Assembly (NCBI GenBank): GCA_900314575.1
Contig: OMVS01000010.1
Location: 1-39,581, forward strand
Reading direction: 5' to 3'
DNA: 39,581 nucleotides
Origin: an uncultured Olsenella sp.
Lineage (GTDB): Bacteria > Actinomycetota > Coriobacteriia > Coriobacteriales > Atopobiaceae
Positions 23,549 to 31,673 of the stretch are shown piece by piece. Below the pieces are notes generated by a model that was not told the origin of the DNA, did no database searches, and saw only the letters and a list, made by a program, of their open reading frames with translations. Made by a program: the position numbers and the translations under genes. Every line of letters begins with the position of its first letter. Position 1 is the stretch's first letter.

Positions 23549-24736
23549 ATGACGGCCGACAAGAGCATCCGCCCGCAAGAGCCCTGCCCGGGGCGGCCCC
23601 CCTTCAGGCTCCCCGCCTACCACGAGCCCGACTTCTCGGCACCCGCGCTCGCGTCTGCGCCCGACGCGCGCCTCGCCGTGGTCGAGCAGGACGGCGTGGC
23701 TCCCGAGGGCTTCCACAGCACGTCGATGTACCCCGAGTACGTGAAGCTGCACGGGAGCTGGCACCTCGTCGCGGAGACGCGCATGGACGCCTCCGTGATC
23801 GTGCGCGAGGGCCCGGACGGGGCGCCCTCCTTCGACGTCGAGGCCAACCGCGCGCTCCGGAGGGGCGACAGGATCGTGCTCGGCCGCAGCGAGGACGGCA
23901 GCGAGGGTGTGCTCGTGCACACGCACGGCTTCGACGAGGAGGGCGGCGCGCGCGACGCCGGCGGCGGCGAGTTCGTCTTCCGCCAGGGCAGGAGCCGCGA
24001 GACCTCCTTCGCGCGCGACTACGACAGGCTGATCGAGCTCTTGCGCCATGAGCGCGAGCACGGCAACGTGCTGTGGGTGATGGGCCCCGCCTTCGCCTTC
24101 GACTACGACGCGCGCCGCTTCATGCAGGCCATGATCGAGGCCGGCTACGTGGACGGGGTGCTCGCGGGCAACGCGCTGGCCACCCACGACCTGGAGGCCG
24201 CCCACCTGCACACGGCGCTCGGCCAGGACATCTACACGCAGCGCTGCATGCCGAGCGGCCACCACAACCACCTCGACGTGATCAACCGCGTGCGCCGCTG
24301 CGGCTCGATCGCCGCGTTCATCGACGAGTACCACGTGGACAACGGCATCATGTACCAGCTGGAGAAGTCGCACGTTCCCTACGTCCTGGCCGGCTCAATC
24401 CGCGACGACGGCCCGCTGCCCGAGGTAGTGGGCAACGTGTACGAGGCGCAGGACCGCATGCGCGAGCTCGTGCGCAGCGCCACGACCGTCATCTGCCTCG
24501 CGACGATGCTGCACACCATCGCGACGGGCAACCTCACCCCTTCGTTCCGCGTGACGGAGGACGGCACCGTCCGCCCGCTCTACCTCTACGCGGTCGACGC
24601 CGCGGAGTTCGTGGTCAACAAGCTGCAGGACAGAGGGTCGCTCTCCGCGACGGCCATCGTCACCAACGTGCAGGACTTCATCACCATCGTGGCGAAGGGC
24701 CTGGGCGTCGTGCCGACGGCGGGCCCCTGGGGCTAG
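23549..24736 (+). CDS. Archaeal-type ornithine cyclodeaminase-like protein (TIGR00300/LOR-SDH conserved domain)
   Basis: A 395-residue soluble protein. Residues 55-130 form a small alpha/beta domain (STSMYPEYVKLHGSWHLV). Residues 170-395 have GPAFAFDYDARRFMQAM, LAGNALATHDLEA, QDIYTQRCMPSGHHNHLD, VLAGSIRDDGPLPEV and VVNKLQDRGS. These match, from memory, the TIGR00300 family found in archaea and as the C-terminal domain of cyanobacterial ArgZ, linked to ornithine-to-proline conversion. No N-terminal arginine dihydrolase domain is present. AGGAGG precedes the ATG. A GNAT gene starts 3 nt after its stop, so the two form an operon. Confidence 0.8.
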   Translation: MTADKSIRPQEPCPGRPPFRLPAYHEPDFSAPALASAPDARLAVVEQDGVAPEGFHSTSMYPEYVKLHGSWHLVAETRMDASVIVREGPDGAPSFDVEANRALRRGDRIVLGRSEDGSEGVLVHTHGFDEEGGARDAGGGEFVFRQGRSRETSFARDYDRLIELLRHEREHGNVLWVMGPAFAFDYDARRFMQAMIEAGYVDGVLAGNALATHDLEAAHLHTALGQDIYTQRCMPSGHHNHLDVINRVRRCGSIAAFIDEYHVDNGIMYQLEKSHVPYVLAGSIRDDGPLPEVVGNVYEAQDRMRELVRSATTVICLATMLHTIATGNLTPSFRVTEDGTVRPLYLYAVDAAEFVVNKLQDRGSLSATAIVTNVQDFITIVAKGLGVVPTAGPWG

Positions 24737-24738
24737 CC

Positions 24739-25299
24739 ATGGGGCAGGCGAAGCGAGAGGGGCTCCTGATCAGGGAGGCCACGCCCGAGGACGCGCCCGC
24801 GCTCCTCGCCATCTACGCGCCCTACGTGCGCGAGACGGCCATCTCCTTCGAGCTCGTGCCGCCCTCAGAGGAGGAGTTCCGCCGGAGGATCGCCTCGACG
24901 CTCGAGCGTTACCCCTACCTCGTGGCCGAGCGCGCGCCCGAGCCGGGGGGTGCGCCGGCGCCCGTGGGCTACGCCTACGTCGGCCCCTTCCACGAGCGCG
25001 AGGCCTACCGCACGAGCGCCGAGACCTCGATCTACGTCGCCGCGGGCGAGCGCGGCCACGGCGTGGGCCGCGCGCTCTACGACGAGCTCGAGCGCCGCTG
25101 CGCCGCGGCGGGCGTCTGCAACCTCTACGCCTGCGTCGCCTACGCGAGCGCGCCCGACGCCCACCTCACCAACGCGAGCGCGGCCTTCCACGAGGCGCTC
25201 GGCTACCGCCTCGTCGGCAGGTTCGAGAAGTGCGCGCGCAAGTTCGGCACCTGGTACGACATGGTCTACCTCGAGAAGTTCGTCTCGCCCCACGAGTAG
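24739..25299 (+). CDS. GNAT family N-acetyltransferase (Pat/bar-like)
   Basis: A 186-residue protein with the GNAT fold. It begins LLIREATPEDAPALLAIYAPYV, has ETAISFE typical of the phosphinothricin-acetyltransferase-like subgroup, the acetyl-CoA loop GERGHGVGRALYDEL, and a C-terminal NASAAFHEALGYRLVGRFEK. Such enzymes acetylate small amines such as methionine sulfoximine or amino acids; the substrate is unknown. It starts 3 nt after the ornithine cyclodeaminase-like gene, suggesting a joint role in amino acid modification. Confidence 0.88.
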   Translation: MGQAKREGLLIREATPEDAPALLAIYAPYVRETAISFELVPPSEEEFRRRIASTLERYPYLVAERAPEPGGAPAPVGYAYVGPFHEREAYRTSAETSIYVAAGERGHGVGRALYDELERRCAAAGVCNLYACVAYASAPDAHLTNASAAFHEALGYRLVGRFEKCARKFGTWYDMVYLEKFVSPHE

Positions 25300-25579
25300 G
25301 CGCGCCCGCGCCCGGGCCGCACGACCTTCTCACCTGCCGTTCGCCACGAGAAGGGCGCCGTCCGTGGTTCGGTACTTTACATATGTGATAACTGAACATT
25401 TCGTATCAGTTTCTTTCTCCATCGCATGAAAGGCGCCTGAAGTCCCAGTGACTAGGATTTCGGCCGACGCACGTGGAACGTCCGCGTGCGGCGATTGCGC
25501 GTTTGGGGGAGAGGCCCCCTGCGCATGACGCGGCGCCCGCGTGGGGGCCGTCAGAGCCCCGCAGGGGGAGGTTAGTAAC
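25300..25579 (+). promoter_or_regulatory. cstA upstream region with an inverted repeat
   Basis: A 280-bp gap with an AT-rich patch at 25370-25425. AACTGA (25390-25395) and TCAGTT (25406-25411) form a 22-bp dyad with a 10-nt centre, a plausible operator. The 170 nt between it and the cstA ribosome site (GGGGGAGG) hold no gene I can support. No consensus -35/-10 pair was certain. Confidence 0.4.
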
Positions 25580-27445
25580 ATGAATGGATTGACAGTCATC
25601 GTTATAGCGGCGGTGGTCCTGGTCATTGGCTACGTGGGCTACGGCCGCTGGCTGGCTGGCTCCTGGGGCGTCGACCGCGACGCGCTGACGCCCGCCGTGC
25701 GCATGGAGGACGGCAAGGACTTCACCCCCGCCTCGCGCTTCTCCGTCTTCGCGCACCAGTTCTCCTCCATCTGTGGCGCGGGCCCGGTGACGGGCACCAT
25801 CGTGGCCATGATGTTCGGCTGGCTGCCGGTGCTGCTGTGGGTCCTCGTCGGCGGCATCTTCTTCGGCGCCGTGCATGACTTCGGCGCGCTCTACGCCTCG
25901 GTCAAGAACAACGGCAAGTCCCTGGGCCAGCTGATCGAGAAGTACATCGGCAGGACCGGGCGCCGCCTCTTCCTACTCTTCAGCTTCCTGTTCTGCTGCG
26001 TCGTCGTCGCGGCCTTCACTTCGATGGTGGCAGGCACCTTCGGCGCCACCTACGTGGACGGCGCGCTCGACGCGGGCAAGTCCTACGCCGCCGGCTGCGC
26101 GGGCACCATCTCCATCCTCTTCACCTTCTTCGCCATCGCCTTCGGCTGGCTCGACCGCAGGTTCCAGCTGGCCGGCGTGCCCAAGTTCGTGCTCGCCGTC
26201 CTCATGATCGGCGTCATGTTCGCGCTCGGCATGAGGTTCCCGCTCTACCTCTCCACCGGCGCCTGGGTCGCCGTCGTGATGCTCTACCTCGTCTTCGCGA
26301 GCACCATGCCCATCCAGACCCTCAAGCAGCCGCGCGACTTCCTGACCGCCATCATGATGGTCGCCATGATCGCCTGCGCCGTCCTCGGCCTCGTCGTCCT
26401 CGGCGCGACCGGCCGCGCGACCATGAGCGCCCCGATGGTCGCCTCCTCCGAGCAGATGAGCGCGCTCGCCGCCAAGGGCAACTACCTCTTCCCGGTGCTG
26501 TTCGTCTCCGTCGCCTGCGGCGCCCTCTCCGGCTTCCACAGCCTGGTCTCCTCCGGCACCTCCTCCAAGCAGCTCTCCAACGAGGCTGACGCCCTGAGCG
26601 TCGGCTACGGCGCCATGGTCCTCGAGAGCTTCGTCGGCGTGCTCGCCATCGTCGTCGCCGGCATCATGTTCTCCGACATGAACACCGCCGGCACGGGCGC
26701 CCTCAACGCCGGCGTCGCCTCGACCCCGTTCCAGATCTTCGCGGCCGGCGTCGCCCGCGGCATGGAGAGCTTCGGCATCGACAACACCTTCGCCACCGTC
26801 TTCATGACCATGAACGTCTCCGCCCTGGCGCTGACCTCGCTCGACGCCGTCGCCCGTATCGGCCGCACCTCCTTCCAGGAGTTCTTCTACCGCACTAACG
26901 ACGCGGCGGAGAGCAGCGAGAAGCGCTCCGGCGCCCTGGGCGTCGTCACCAACACCTGGGTCGCGACCGCGGTCACCCTCGCCCTCGGTTGGGCCCTCTG
27001 CTACGGCGGCTACCTCAACATCTGGCCGCTCTTCGGCGCCTCCAACCAGCTGCTCGGCGGCATGACCATGATCACGCTGGCCGTCTTCTGCAAGGCCACC
27101 GGCCGCAAGGGCTGGATGCTCTACGCCCCCGTGGCCTTCCTGCTCGTGTGCACCTTCACCTCTCTGGCCATGAGCATCTGGGGCTGCGTCACCGCGCTCG
27201 CCGGCGGGCTCACCTTCGCCGTCGTCGCCACCAAGGGCCTCCAGCTCGTCTTCGCCGTGCTGCTCACGGTCCTCGGCGTCATCGTCGCCTACAACTGCCT
27301 CAAGGAGCTCGTGCGCACCGAGGCCGGCTCCATGCCCGACGAGGAGCCCGAGTGGAGCGAGATGGGCCGCGAGCACGTCTCCCAGGCGAGGGCCGACCAG
27401 GCCGAGCGCGCCGCCAAGGCCGGCAAGGCCGCGGTGGGAGCCTAG
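25580..27445 (+). CDS. cstA: CstA-family peptide/pyruvate transporter
   Basis: A 621-residue membrane protein with about 15 helices. The family signature region is PASRFSVFAHQFSSICGAGP, followed by GAVHDFGALYASVKNNGKS. Later LVSSGTSSKQLSNEADA and WPLFGASNQLLGG are visible, all typical of CstA. The family imports peptides or pyruvate, and E. coli CstA is induced by carbon starvation. The start at 25580 follows GGGGGAGGTTAG; the frame is open 13 codons earlier without a ribosome site. The C-terminal 40 residues are charged and cytoplasmic. A strong terminator follows. A promoter region with a dyad lies upstream. Confidence 0.93.
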   Translation: MNGLTVIVIAAVVLVIGYVGYGRWLAGSWGVDRDALTPAVRMEDGKDFTPASRFSVFAHQFSSICGAGPVTGTIVAMMFGWLPVLLWVLVGGIFFGAVHDFGALYASVKNNGKSLGQLIEKYIGRTGRRLFLLFSFLFCCVVVAAFTSMVAGTFGATYVDGALDAGKSYAAGCAGTISILFTFFAIAFGWLDRRFQLAGVPKFVLAVLMIGVMFALGMRFPLYLSTGAWVAVVMLYLVFASTMPIQTLKQPRDFLTAIMMVAMIACAVLGLVVLGATGRATMSAPMVASSEQMSALAAKGNYLFPVLFVSVACGALSGFHSLVSSGTSSKQLSNEADALSVGYGAMVLESFVGVLAIVVAGIMFSDMNTAGTGALNAGVASTPFQIFAAGVARGMESFGIDNTFATVFMTMNVSALALTSLDAVARIGRTSFQEFFYRTNDAAESSEKRSGALGVVTNTWVATAVTLALGWALCYGGYLNIWPLFGASNQLLGGMTMITLAVFCKATGRKGWMLYAPVAFLLVCTFTSLAMSIWGCVTALAGGLTFAVVATKGLQLVFAVLLTVLGVIVAYNCLKELVRTEAGSMPDEEPEWSEMGREHVSQARADQAERAAKAGKAAVGA

Positions 27446-27482
27446 CCTCGAGCCCTCGGCAGCACCCGCCATCGGATGGTCC

Positions 27483-27522
27483 GGGCCCGCCCGCAGCAAG
27501 CCGCTGCGGGCGGGCCCTTCCC
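27483..27522 (+). terminator. Terminator after cstA
   Basis: GGGCCCGCCCGCAGC (27483-27497) pairs over 15 bp with GCTGCGGGCGGGCCC (27503-27517) around AAGCC, followed by TTCCCTT. It lies 38 nt past the cstA stop and separates it from the two-component genes. Confidence 0.8.
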
Positions 27523-27540
27523 TTAGGGAGGCGCCCCGCC

Positions 27541-27596
27541 CCTTAAGACTTCATAAGGAAGCCGCCGGTCTCCCGCGCGGGGCGCCCGCGTAGGAT
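27541..27596 (+). promoter_or_regulatory. Candidate promoter of the two-component/acylation cassette
   Basis: A -10-like TAGGAT lies at 27591-27596. About 32 nt upstream of it is an AT-richer 18-bp element (27541-27558) with CCTTA and TAAGG ends and paired TTAAG/ATAAG half-sites. This is where an OmpR-type regulator would bind to activate a promoter with a poor -35. Autoregulation by the gene directly downstream is an inference. Confidence 0.35.
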
Positions 27597-27612
27597 GTGG
27601 TCGAAGGATTCA

Positions 27613-27641
27613 GGCAGCGCGGGGCGCCACCCCGCGCTGCC
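27613..27641 (+). promoter_or_regulatory. 12-bp hairpin in the 5' leader of the response regulator gene
   Basis: GGCAGCGCGGGG (27613-27624) pairs perfectly with CCCCGCGCTGCC (27630-27641) around CGCCA. It ends 3 nt before the ribosome site GGGAGG and 18 nt before the ATG. It has no T-run. It could stabilise the mRNA or act as an attenuator. Confidence 0.5.
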
Positions 27642-27659
27642 GGCGGGAGGTGAGAGGGC

Positions 27660-28367
27660 ATGGCGGGTTCCAAGATACTGATCATCGAGGACGACCAGGA
27701 CATCCGCGAGGGCGTCACGGTCCTTCTCGAGGGCGAGGGCTACGAGGTCTCGGGCGCCGCGGACGGCGCCGAGGGGCTGGCCCTGCTCACGGACGACTGC
27801 GACCTCGTCATCCTCGACGTGATGATGCCCGGCATGTCCGGGATAGACACCTGCAAGGAGATCCGCCGGCGCCAGTCCATGGTGCCGATCCTGTTCCTCT
27901 CCGCGAAGACCAAGGAGTCCGACAAGGCGACGGGCCTGCTCTCCGGCGGCGACGACTACCTCTGCAAGCCCTTCTCCTACACGGAGCTGCTCGCCCGCGT
28001 GAAGGCGCTCATCCGCCGCTACCACCTCTACCAGGGCAAGCCCGACGACGACTTCCGGCCCAAGGGCTGCGACGTGGTGAGCGGCGACCTCGAGGTCGGG
28101 CTCGAGTCGGGCGTGGTCAAGCTCGGTGGGACCCCCGTCAGCCTGACCGACACCGAGTTCGGGATCCTGCGCCTGCTCGCCGAGGCGCCCGGCACGACCC
28201 ACTCCGCCCGCCAGATCTACGAGACGGTGTGGGGCCTGCCCTACGAGCACTCGGCGAACGCCACGATCATGGTGCACGTCTCGCACCTGCGCAACAAGAT
28301 CGAGCGCGACCCCAAGCAGCCCGTCCACGTCAAGACGGTCTGGGGGAGGGGGTACCGCTTTGAGTAG
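27660..28367 (+). CDS. OmpR/PhoB-family response regulator
   Basis: A 235-residue protein. The receiver domain (1-120) has acidic IIEDDQD, phosphoacceptor Asp53 in ILDVMMPGMSG, a conserved Ser/Lys switch (LFLSAKT) and LCKPFSYTELLARV. The C-terminal winged helix (about 135-235) contains LTDTEFGILRLL and VWGRGYRFE. GGGAGG precedes the ATG. It overlaps the histidine kinase by 8 nt and heads a run of six genes on the same strand ending with an SGNH protein, so it probably controls that surface-modification cassette. Confidence 0.95.
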   Translation: MAGSKILIIEDDQDIREGVTVLLEGEGYEVSGAADGAEGLALLTDDCDLVILDVMMPGMSGIDTCKEIRRRQSMVPILFLSAKTKESDKATGLLSGGDDYLCKPFSYTELLARVKALIRRYHLYQGKPDDDFRPKGCDVVSGDLEVGLESGVVKLGGTPVSLTDTEFGILRLLAEAPGTTHSARQIYETVWGLPYEHSANATIMVHVSHLRNKIERDPKQPVHVKTVWGRGYRFE

Positions 28368-29787
28368 GCTGCGCCGCCTCCTCTTCGGCGGCTCGCTGCG
28401 CGTCCGTCTGGTCAAGCTGGTCGTCGCGAGCGCCCTGGTCGCCATCGGGGCCTTCTTCGCCCTCTCCTGGGCCGCGCACGTCGTGAGCAGGGACACGGGC
28501 GCGATGAGCTCCTACATCAACAGGCGCTACGACGAGAGCGCCCGCAGCCTCGGCGACTTCATGGTCGCCAACGACGTGACCGAGGCGAGCTCGGGGAGGC
28601 TCGCGACCTGGGTGCACGAGCACCGCGACGTGGAGATCGAGGTCTTCAGCGACGAGGGCTTCGTCTACGCCTCCGATTTCATGCTCGACGGCAGCCAGCT
28701 CCCCAGCCTCGACTCCGAGGAGCTTCCCGCCTACGACGGCATGCGCGTCTTCGGCCTCGAACTCGCAGACGGCACGCCCGTGACCGTCTACCTCTTCGGG
28801 TCCTTCAGCTTCGCGTTCCTCGTCGGCCTGAGGGCCGCCTGCGCCATGGCCGCCACGCTTCTCTTCTTCGTCCTCTTCCTCTGGGGGGTCACGCGCCGCG
28901 TCGCCTACGTGAGGCGCCTCGAGAGCGCCGTCATGGCCATGGGCGCGGGCGACCTCGAGACCCCCGTGGAGGTGCGGGGCGACGACGAGCTCGCGAGCCT
29001 CGCCTCCCAGATGGACCAGATGCGCGTCTCGTTCTCCGAGCAGATCGAGTCGGAGAAGCGCGCCAAGCAGGCCAACCGCGACCTCGTCACCACCATGTCG
29101 CACGACCTGCGCACGCCCCTCACGTCGCTTCTGCTCTACGTGCAGATCCTCAAGGACGGCAAGTACGCCGACGAGGCGCAGCTCGGGGAGTACCTCGACA
29201 AGATCTACGGTCGCAGCATGCAGATCAAGACCCTCTCGGACTCCCTCTTCCACCACTTCCTGGTGGAGGACGAGGTGCCGGGCGAGAAGGACGCGCGCGG
29301 ACCGCTGGGCCTCGTGATGGGCGACCTCCTCGCGGAGTTCTCGTCCTCCCTCGAGGCCGCCGGCTTCGACGTCGTCCTGGAGGGCTCGCTCGAGGACGTG
29401 GAGCGCCCCGTCGACGAGAGCGCGCTCGCGCGCGTCCTCGACAACCTGCTCTCCAACATCTACAAGTACGCGGCCCGCCACTCCGAGGTCACCATCCTCG
29501 CCTACCGCGACGCGCGCCGCTGCGAGGACGGGCGCGCGGCTGCGCTCGCGCCGGCCGACGTCTGCGGTCTCAGGATCACCAACGAGGTCGAGCCCGCCCC
29601 CGAGGTGCGCGAGAGCACCCACATCGGCCTCGAGAACGTCCGCGCCCTCATGTCCCAGATGGGCGGCAGCTACCGCGTCGAGCGGGGGGACGCCCGCGAC
29701 GGCGCACCCGGAACCTACACCTCCGTCCTCGAGTTCTCGCTTCGCGCCCCCGATGGTCGGACGTCGTCCACAGAAGGAAGGAACTGA
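28360..29787 (+). CDS. Sensor histidine kinase
   Basis: A 475-residue membrane kinase. Helix 1 is at about 17-40 and helix 2 at about 150-177, enclosing an extracytoplasmic sensor domain of roughly 110 residues. A HAMP linker follows, then the H-box TTMSHDLRTPLTSL with phospho-His248 and the N-box DNLLSNIYKY. The G1 box is degenerate: no DxGxG is seen, only a G2-like HIGLENVRALM. It starts with TTG at 28360, inside the regulator gene and behind GGGGGAGGGGG. It is coupled to the response regulator and followed after 1 nt by the adenylation gene. Confidence 0.92.
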   Translation: MSRLRRLLFGGSLRVRLVKLVVASALVAIGAFFALSWAAHVVSRDTGAMSSYINRRYDESARSLGDFMVANDVTEASSGRLATWVHEHRDVEIEVFSDEGFVYASDFMLDGSQLPSLDSEELPAYDGMRVFGLELADGTPVTVYLFGSFSFAFLVGLRAACAMAATLLFFVLFLWGVTRRVAYVRRLESAVMAMGAGDLETPVEVRGDDELASLASQMDQMRVSFSEQIESEKRAKQANRDLVTTMSHDLRTPLTSLLLYVQILKDGKYADEAQLGEYLDKIYGRSMQIKTLSDSLFHHFLVEDEVPGEKDARGPLGLVMGDLLAEFSSSLEAAGFDVVLEGSLEDVERPVDESALARVLDNLLSNIYKYAARHSEVTILAYRDARRCEDGRAAALAPADVCGLRITNEVEPAPEVRESTHIGLENVRALMSQMGGSYRVERGDARDGAPGTYTSVLEFSLRAPDGRTSSTEGRN

Positions 29788-29788
29788 C

Positions 29789-31318
29789 ATGTCAGACGAG
29801 AAGAACCAGCAGGTGGCGAACGTCCTCGAGTGGCTCGAGGCCTCGGCGGCGGCGCACCCGGACAAGGTCGCCTTCGCGGACGACGCCTCCGAGCTCACCT
29901 ACGCGAGGCTCGAGCGCGGCGCCCGCTCCGTGGCGACGGGGCTCGCCCGCGCCGGCGCGGTCCGCGAGCCGGTCGCGATCCTCCTTCCGCGCGGCGTGCT
30001 GCAGCCCCTCGCCATGTTCGGCGTCGCCTACAGCGGCGGTCCCTACGTCGTGCTCGACTCGGGCTCGCCGCGCGAGCGCCTCGCCAAGATCGTGGCCTCG
30101 ATGCGCCCGGCGCAGCTCCTCTGCTGCGACGAGACCCGCGAGCTCGGGGAGGGTCTGCTGCCGGGCCGCTGCCTGGACGTCCGCGCCGCCGCCTCGCTCG
30201 AGCCCGACGACGAGCTCCTCGCCGACGTGCGGCTCGCCTCGAGCCCCGAGGACCTGCTCTACGTGCTCTACACCTCCGGCTCCACGGGCACGCCCAAGGG
30301 CGTCATGGTGACGCACGCCAACGTCGTCTCCTACGTCTCGTGGTTCGCGGGCACCTTCGGGATCGACGAGTCCACCGTGTTCGGCAGCCAGACGCCGTTC
30401 TACTTCAGCATGTCCGTCTCGGACCTGTTCGCCTGCGTGCGCCAGGGCGCCACGATGCAGATCGTCCCGCGCGCGCTCTTCTCGTTCCCCGTGCGCCTGG
30501 TCGAGTTCCTGAACGAGCGCCGCGTGAACACCCTGTACTGGGTGCCCACGGCTCTCCAGATCTTCTCGCGCTGGGACGTGCTCTCGGTGGCGCCGCTCGA
30601 GTTCGTCCGCAAGGTCATGTTCGCCGGCGAGGTCATGCCGACGCCGACCCTCAACTACTGGATGGACCACCTGCCCGAGGCGCGCTTCGCCGACCTCTTC
30701 GGCCCCACCGAGACGACCGACATCTGCACCTACTACAAGGTTGACCGCCGCCTCGCCGACGACGAGCCGCTGCCGATCGGCAGGCCCTGCGAGGGGCTGC
30801 GCGCCTACGTCCTCACCGAGGACGGCCGGCAGGCGAAGGTGGGCGAGGAGGGCGAACTCTACGTGGGCGGCCCCTTCGTGGCCAAGGGCTACCTGGGCGA
30901 CGCCCGCCGTACGATGCAGGCCTTCGTGCCCGACCCGCTCGACCCCGCCCGCGGGGTGGTCTACCGCACGGGCGACATCGTCCGCATGGGCGAGGACGGC
31001 AACCTGCGCTACGTGAGCCGCAAGGACACGCAGATCAAGCGCAGCGGCTACCGCATAGAGCTCGGCGAGGTCGAGGCTGCCGCCGTGGCGGTGGAGGGCG
31101 TGGGCTCCTGCGCCGCCGTCTTCGAGGCCGCGCGCGACCAGATCGTGCTCTTCTGCACCGGCCGCAAGCTCGACCGGGACCGGGTGGCCAAGGCGCTGCG
31201 CGCCCGCCTGCCGCACTACATGGTGCCGGACAGGATAGAGACGGTCCGCGCCATGCCGCTCAACCGCAACGGCAAGGTCGACCGGCGCGCGCTGGCGGCG
31301 CTGGGCGCCTCGGCGTAA
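29789..31318 (+). CDS. DltA-like adenylation enzyme with altered substrate site
   Basis: A 509-residue stand-alone adenylation (AMP-binding) enzyme. Visible motifs are the P-loop-like YTSGSTGTPKGV, FGPTETTD, the adenine-site YRTGDIVR, the hinge SRKDTQIKRSGYRIELGEVE and the catalytic Lys in NRNGKVDRRAL. It should activate a carboxylic acid and load it on the carrier protein encoded next. Core motif A4, FDxS in amino-acid-activating enzymes including DltA, reads FSMS, so Ser207 replaces the Asp that holds the substrate amino group. D-alanine is therefore doubtful as substrate. Start at 29789 (MSDEKNQQ) after AAGGAAGGA, 1 nt past the kinase stop. Confidence 0.85.
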   Translation: MSDEKNQQVANVLEWLEASAAAHPDKVAFADDASELTYARLERGARSVATGLARAGAVREPVAILLPRGVLQPLAMFGVAYSGGPYVVLDSGSPRERLAKIVASMRPAQLLCCDETRELGEGLLPGRCLDVRAAASLEPDDELLADVRLASSPEDLLYVLYTSGSTGTPKGVMVTHANVVSYVSWFAGTFGIDESTVFGSQTPFYFSMSVSDLFACVRQGATMQIVPRALFSFPVRLVEFLNERRVNTLYWVPTALQIFSRWDVLSVAPLEFVRKVMFAGEVMPTPTLNYWMDHLPEARFADLFGPTETTDICTYYKVDRRLADDEPLPIGRPCEGLRAYVLTEDGRQAKVGEEGELYVGGPFVAKGYLGDARRTMQAFVPDPLDPARGVVYRTGDIVRMGEDGNLRYVSRKDTQIKRSGYRIELGEVEAAAVAVEGVGSCAAVFEAARDQIVLFCTGRKLDRDRVAKALRARLPHYMVPDRIETVRAMPLNRNGKVDRRALAALGASA

Positions 31319-31427
31319 GGGGCGGCCGCAGCCTGCCGGTGGCAAGTCAGTAGCTTCGAGTAACAGTCGCACGTCGATGGCCGCCGGGAGGCGGCGGGCC
31401 CCGCGGGGCCGAGGAGGGAGAGGCACC

Positions 31428-31664
31428 ATGGAGGACACCAAGCAGCAGGTCAAGGAGATTCTCGAGAGGCTCGTGCCGGGCGTGGACGTCGAGGGGACGC
31501 CCGACCTGGTCAAGGCCGGCGTGATCGACTCGATGGTCTCGATCATGCTGGTCAACGAGCTCGAGGACGCCTTCGACATCGAGGTGACGCCGCTCGACAT
31601 GGTCCCGGAGAACTTCTCCTCCGTGCAGGCGATCGCCGACTTCGTCGACGGCCAGCTCGCCTAG
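31428..31664 (+). CDS. DltC-like acyl/aminoacyl carrier protein
   Basis: A 78-residue acidic four-helix carrier protein. Ser35 in GVIDSMVSIM is the phosphopantetheine site (family form D-S-hydrophobic). The partner helix is LVNELEDAFDIEV, with VTPLDMVPENFSS after it. Size and sequence style match DltC. GAGGGAGAGG precedes the ATG. It lies between the adenylation enzyme that should load it and the MBOAT gene (9 nt downstream) that should take the acyl group from it. The 109-nt gap upstream contains GC-rich dyads but no gene. Confidence 0.88.
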   Translation: MEDTKQQVKEILERLVPGVDVEGTPDLVKAGVIDSMVSIMLVNELEDAFDIEVTPLDMVPENFSSVQAIADFVDGQLA

Positions 31665-31673
31665 GGGGCTCCC

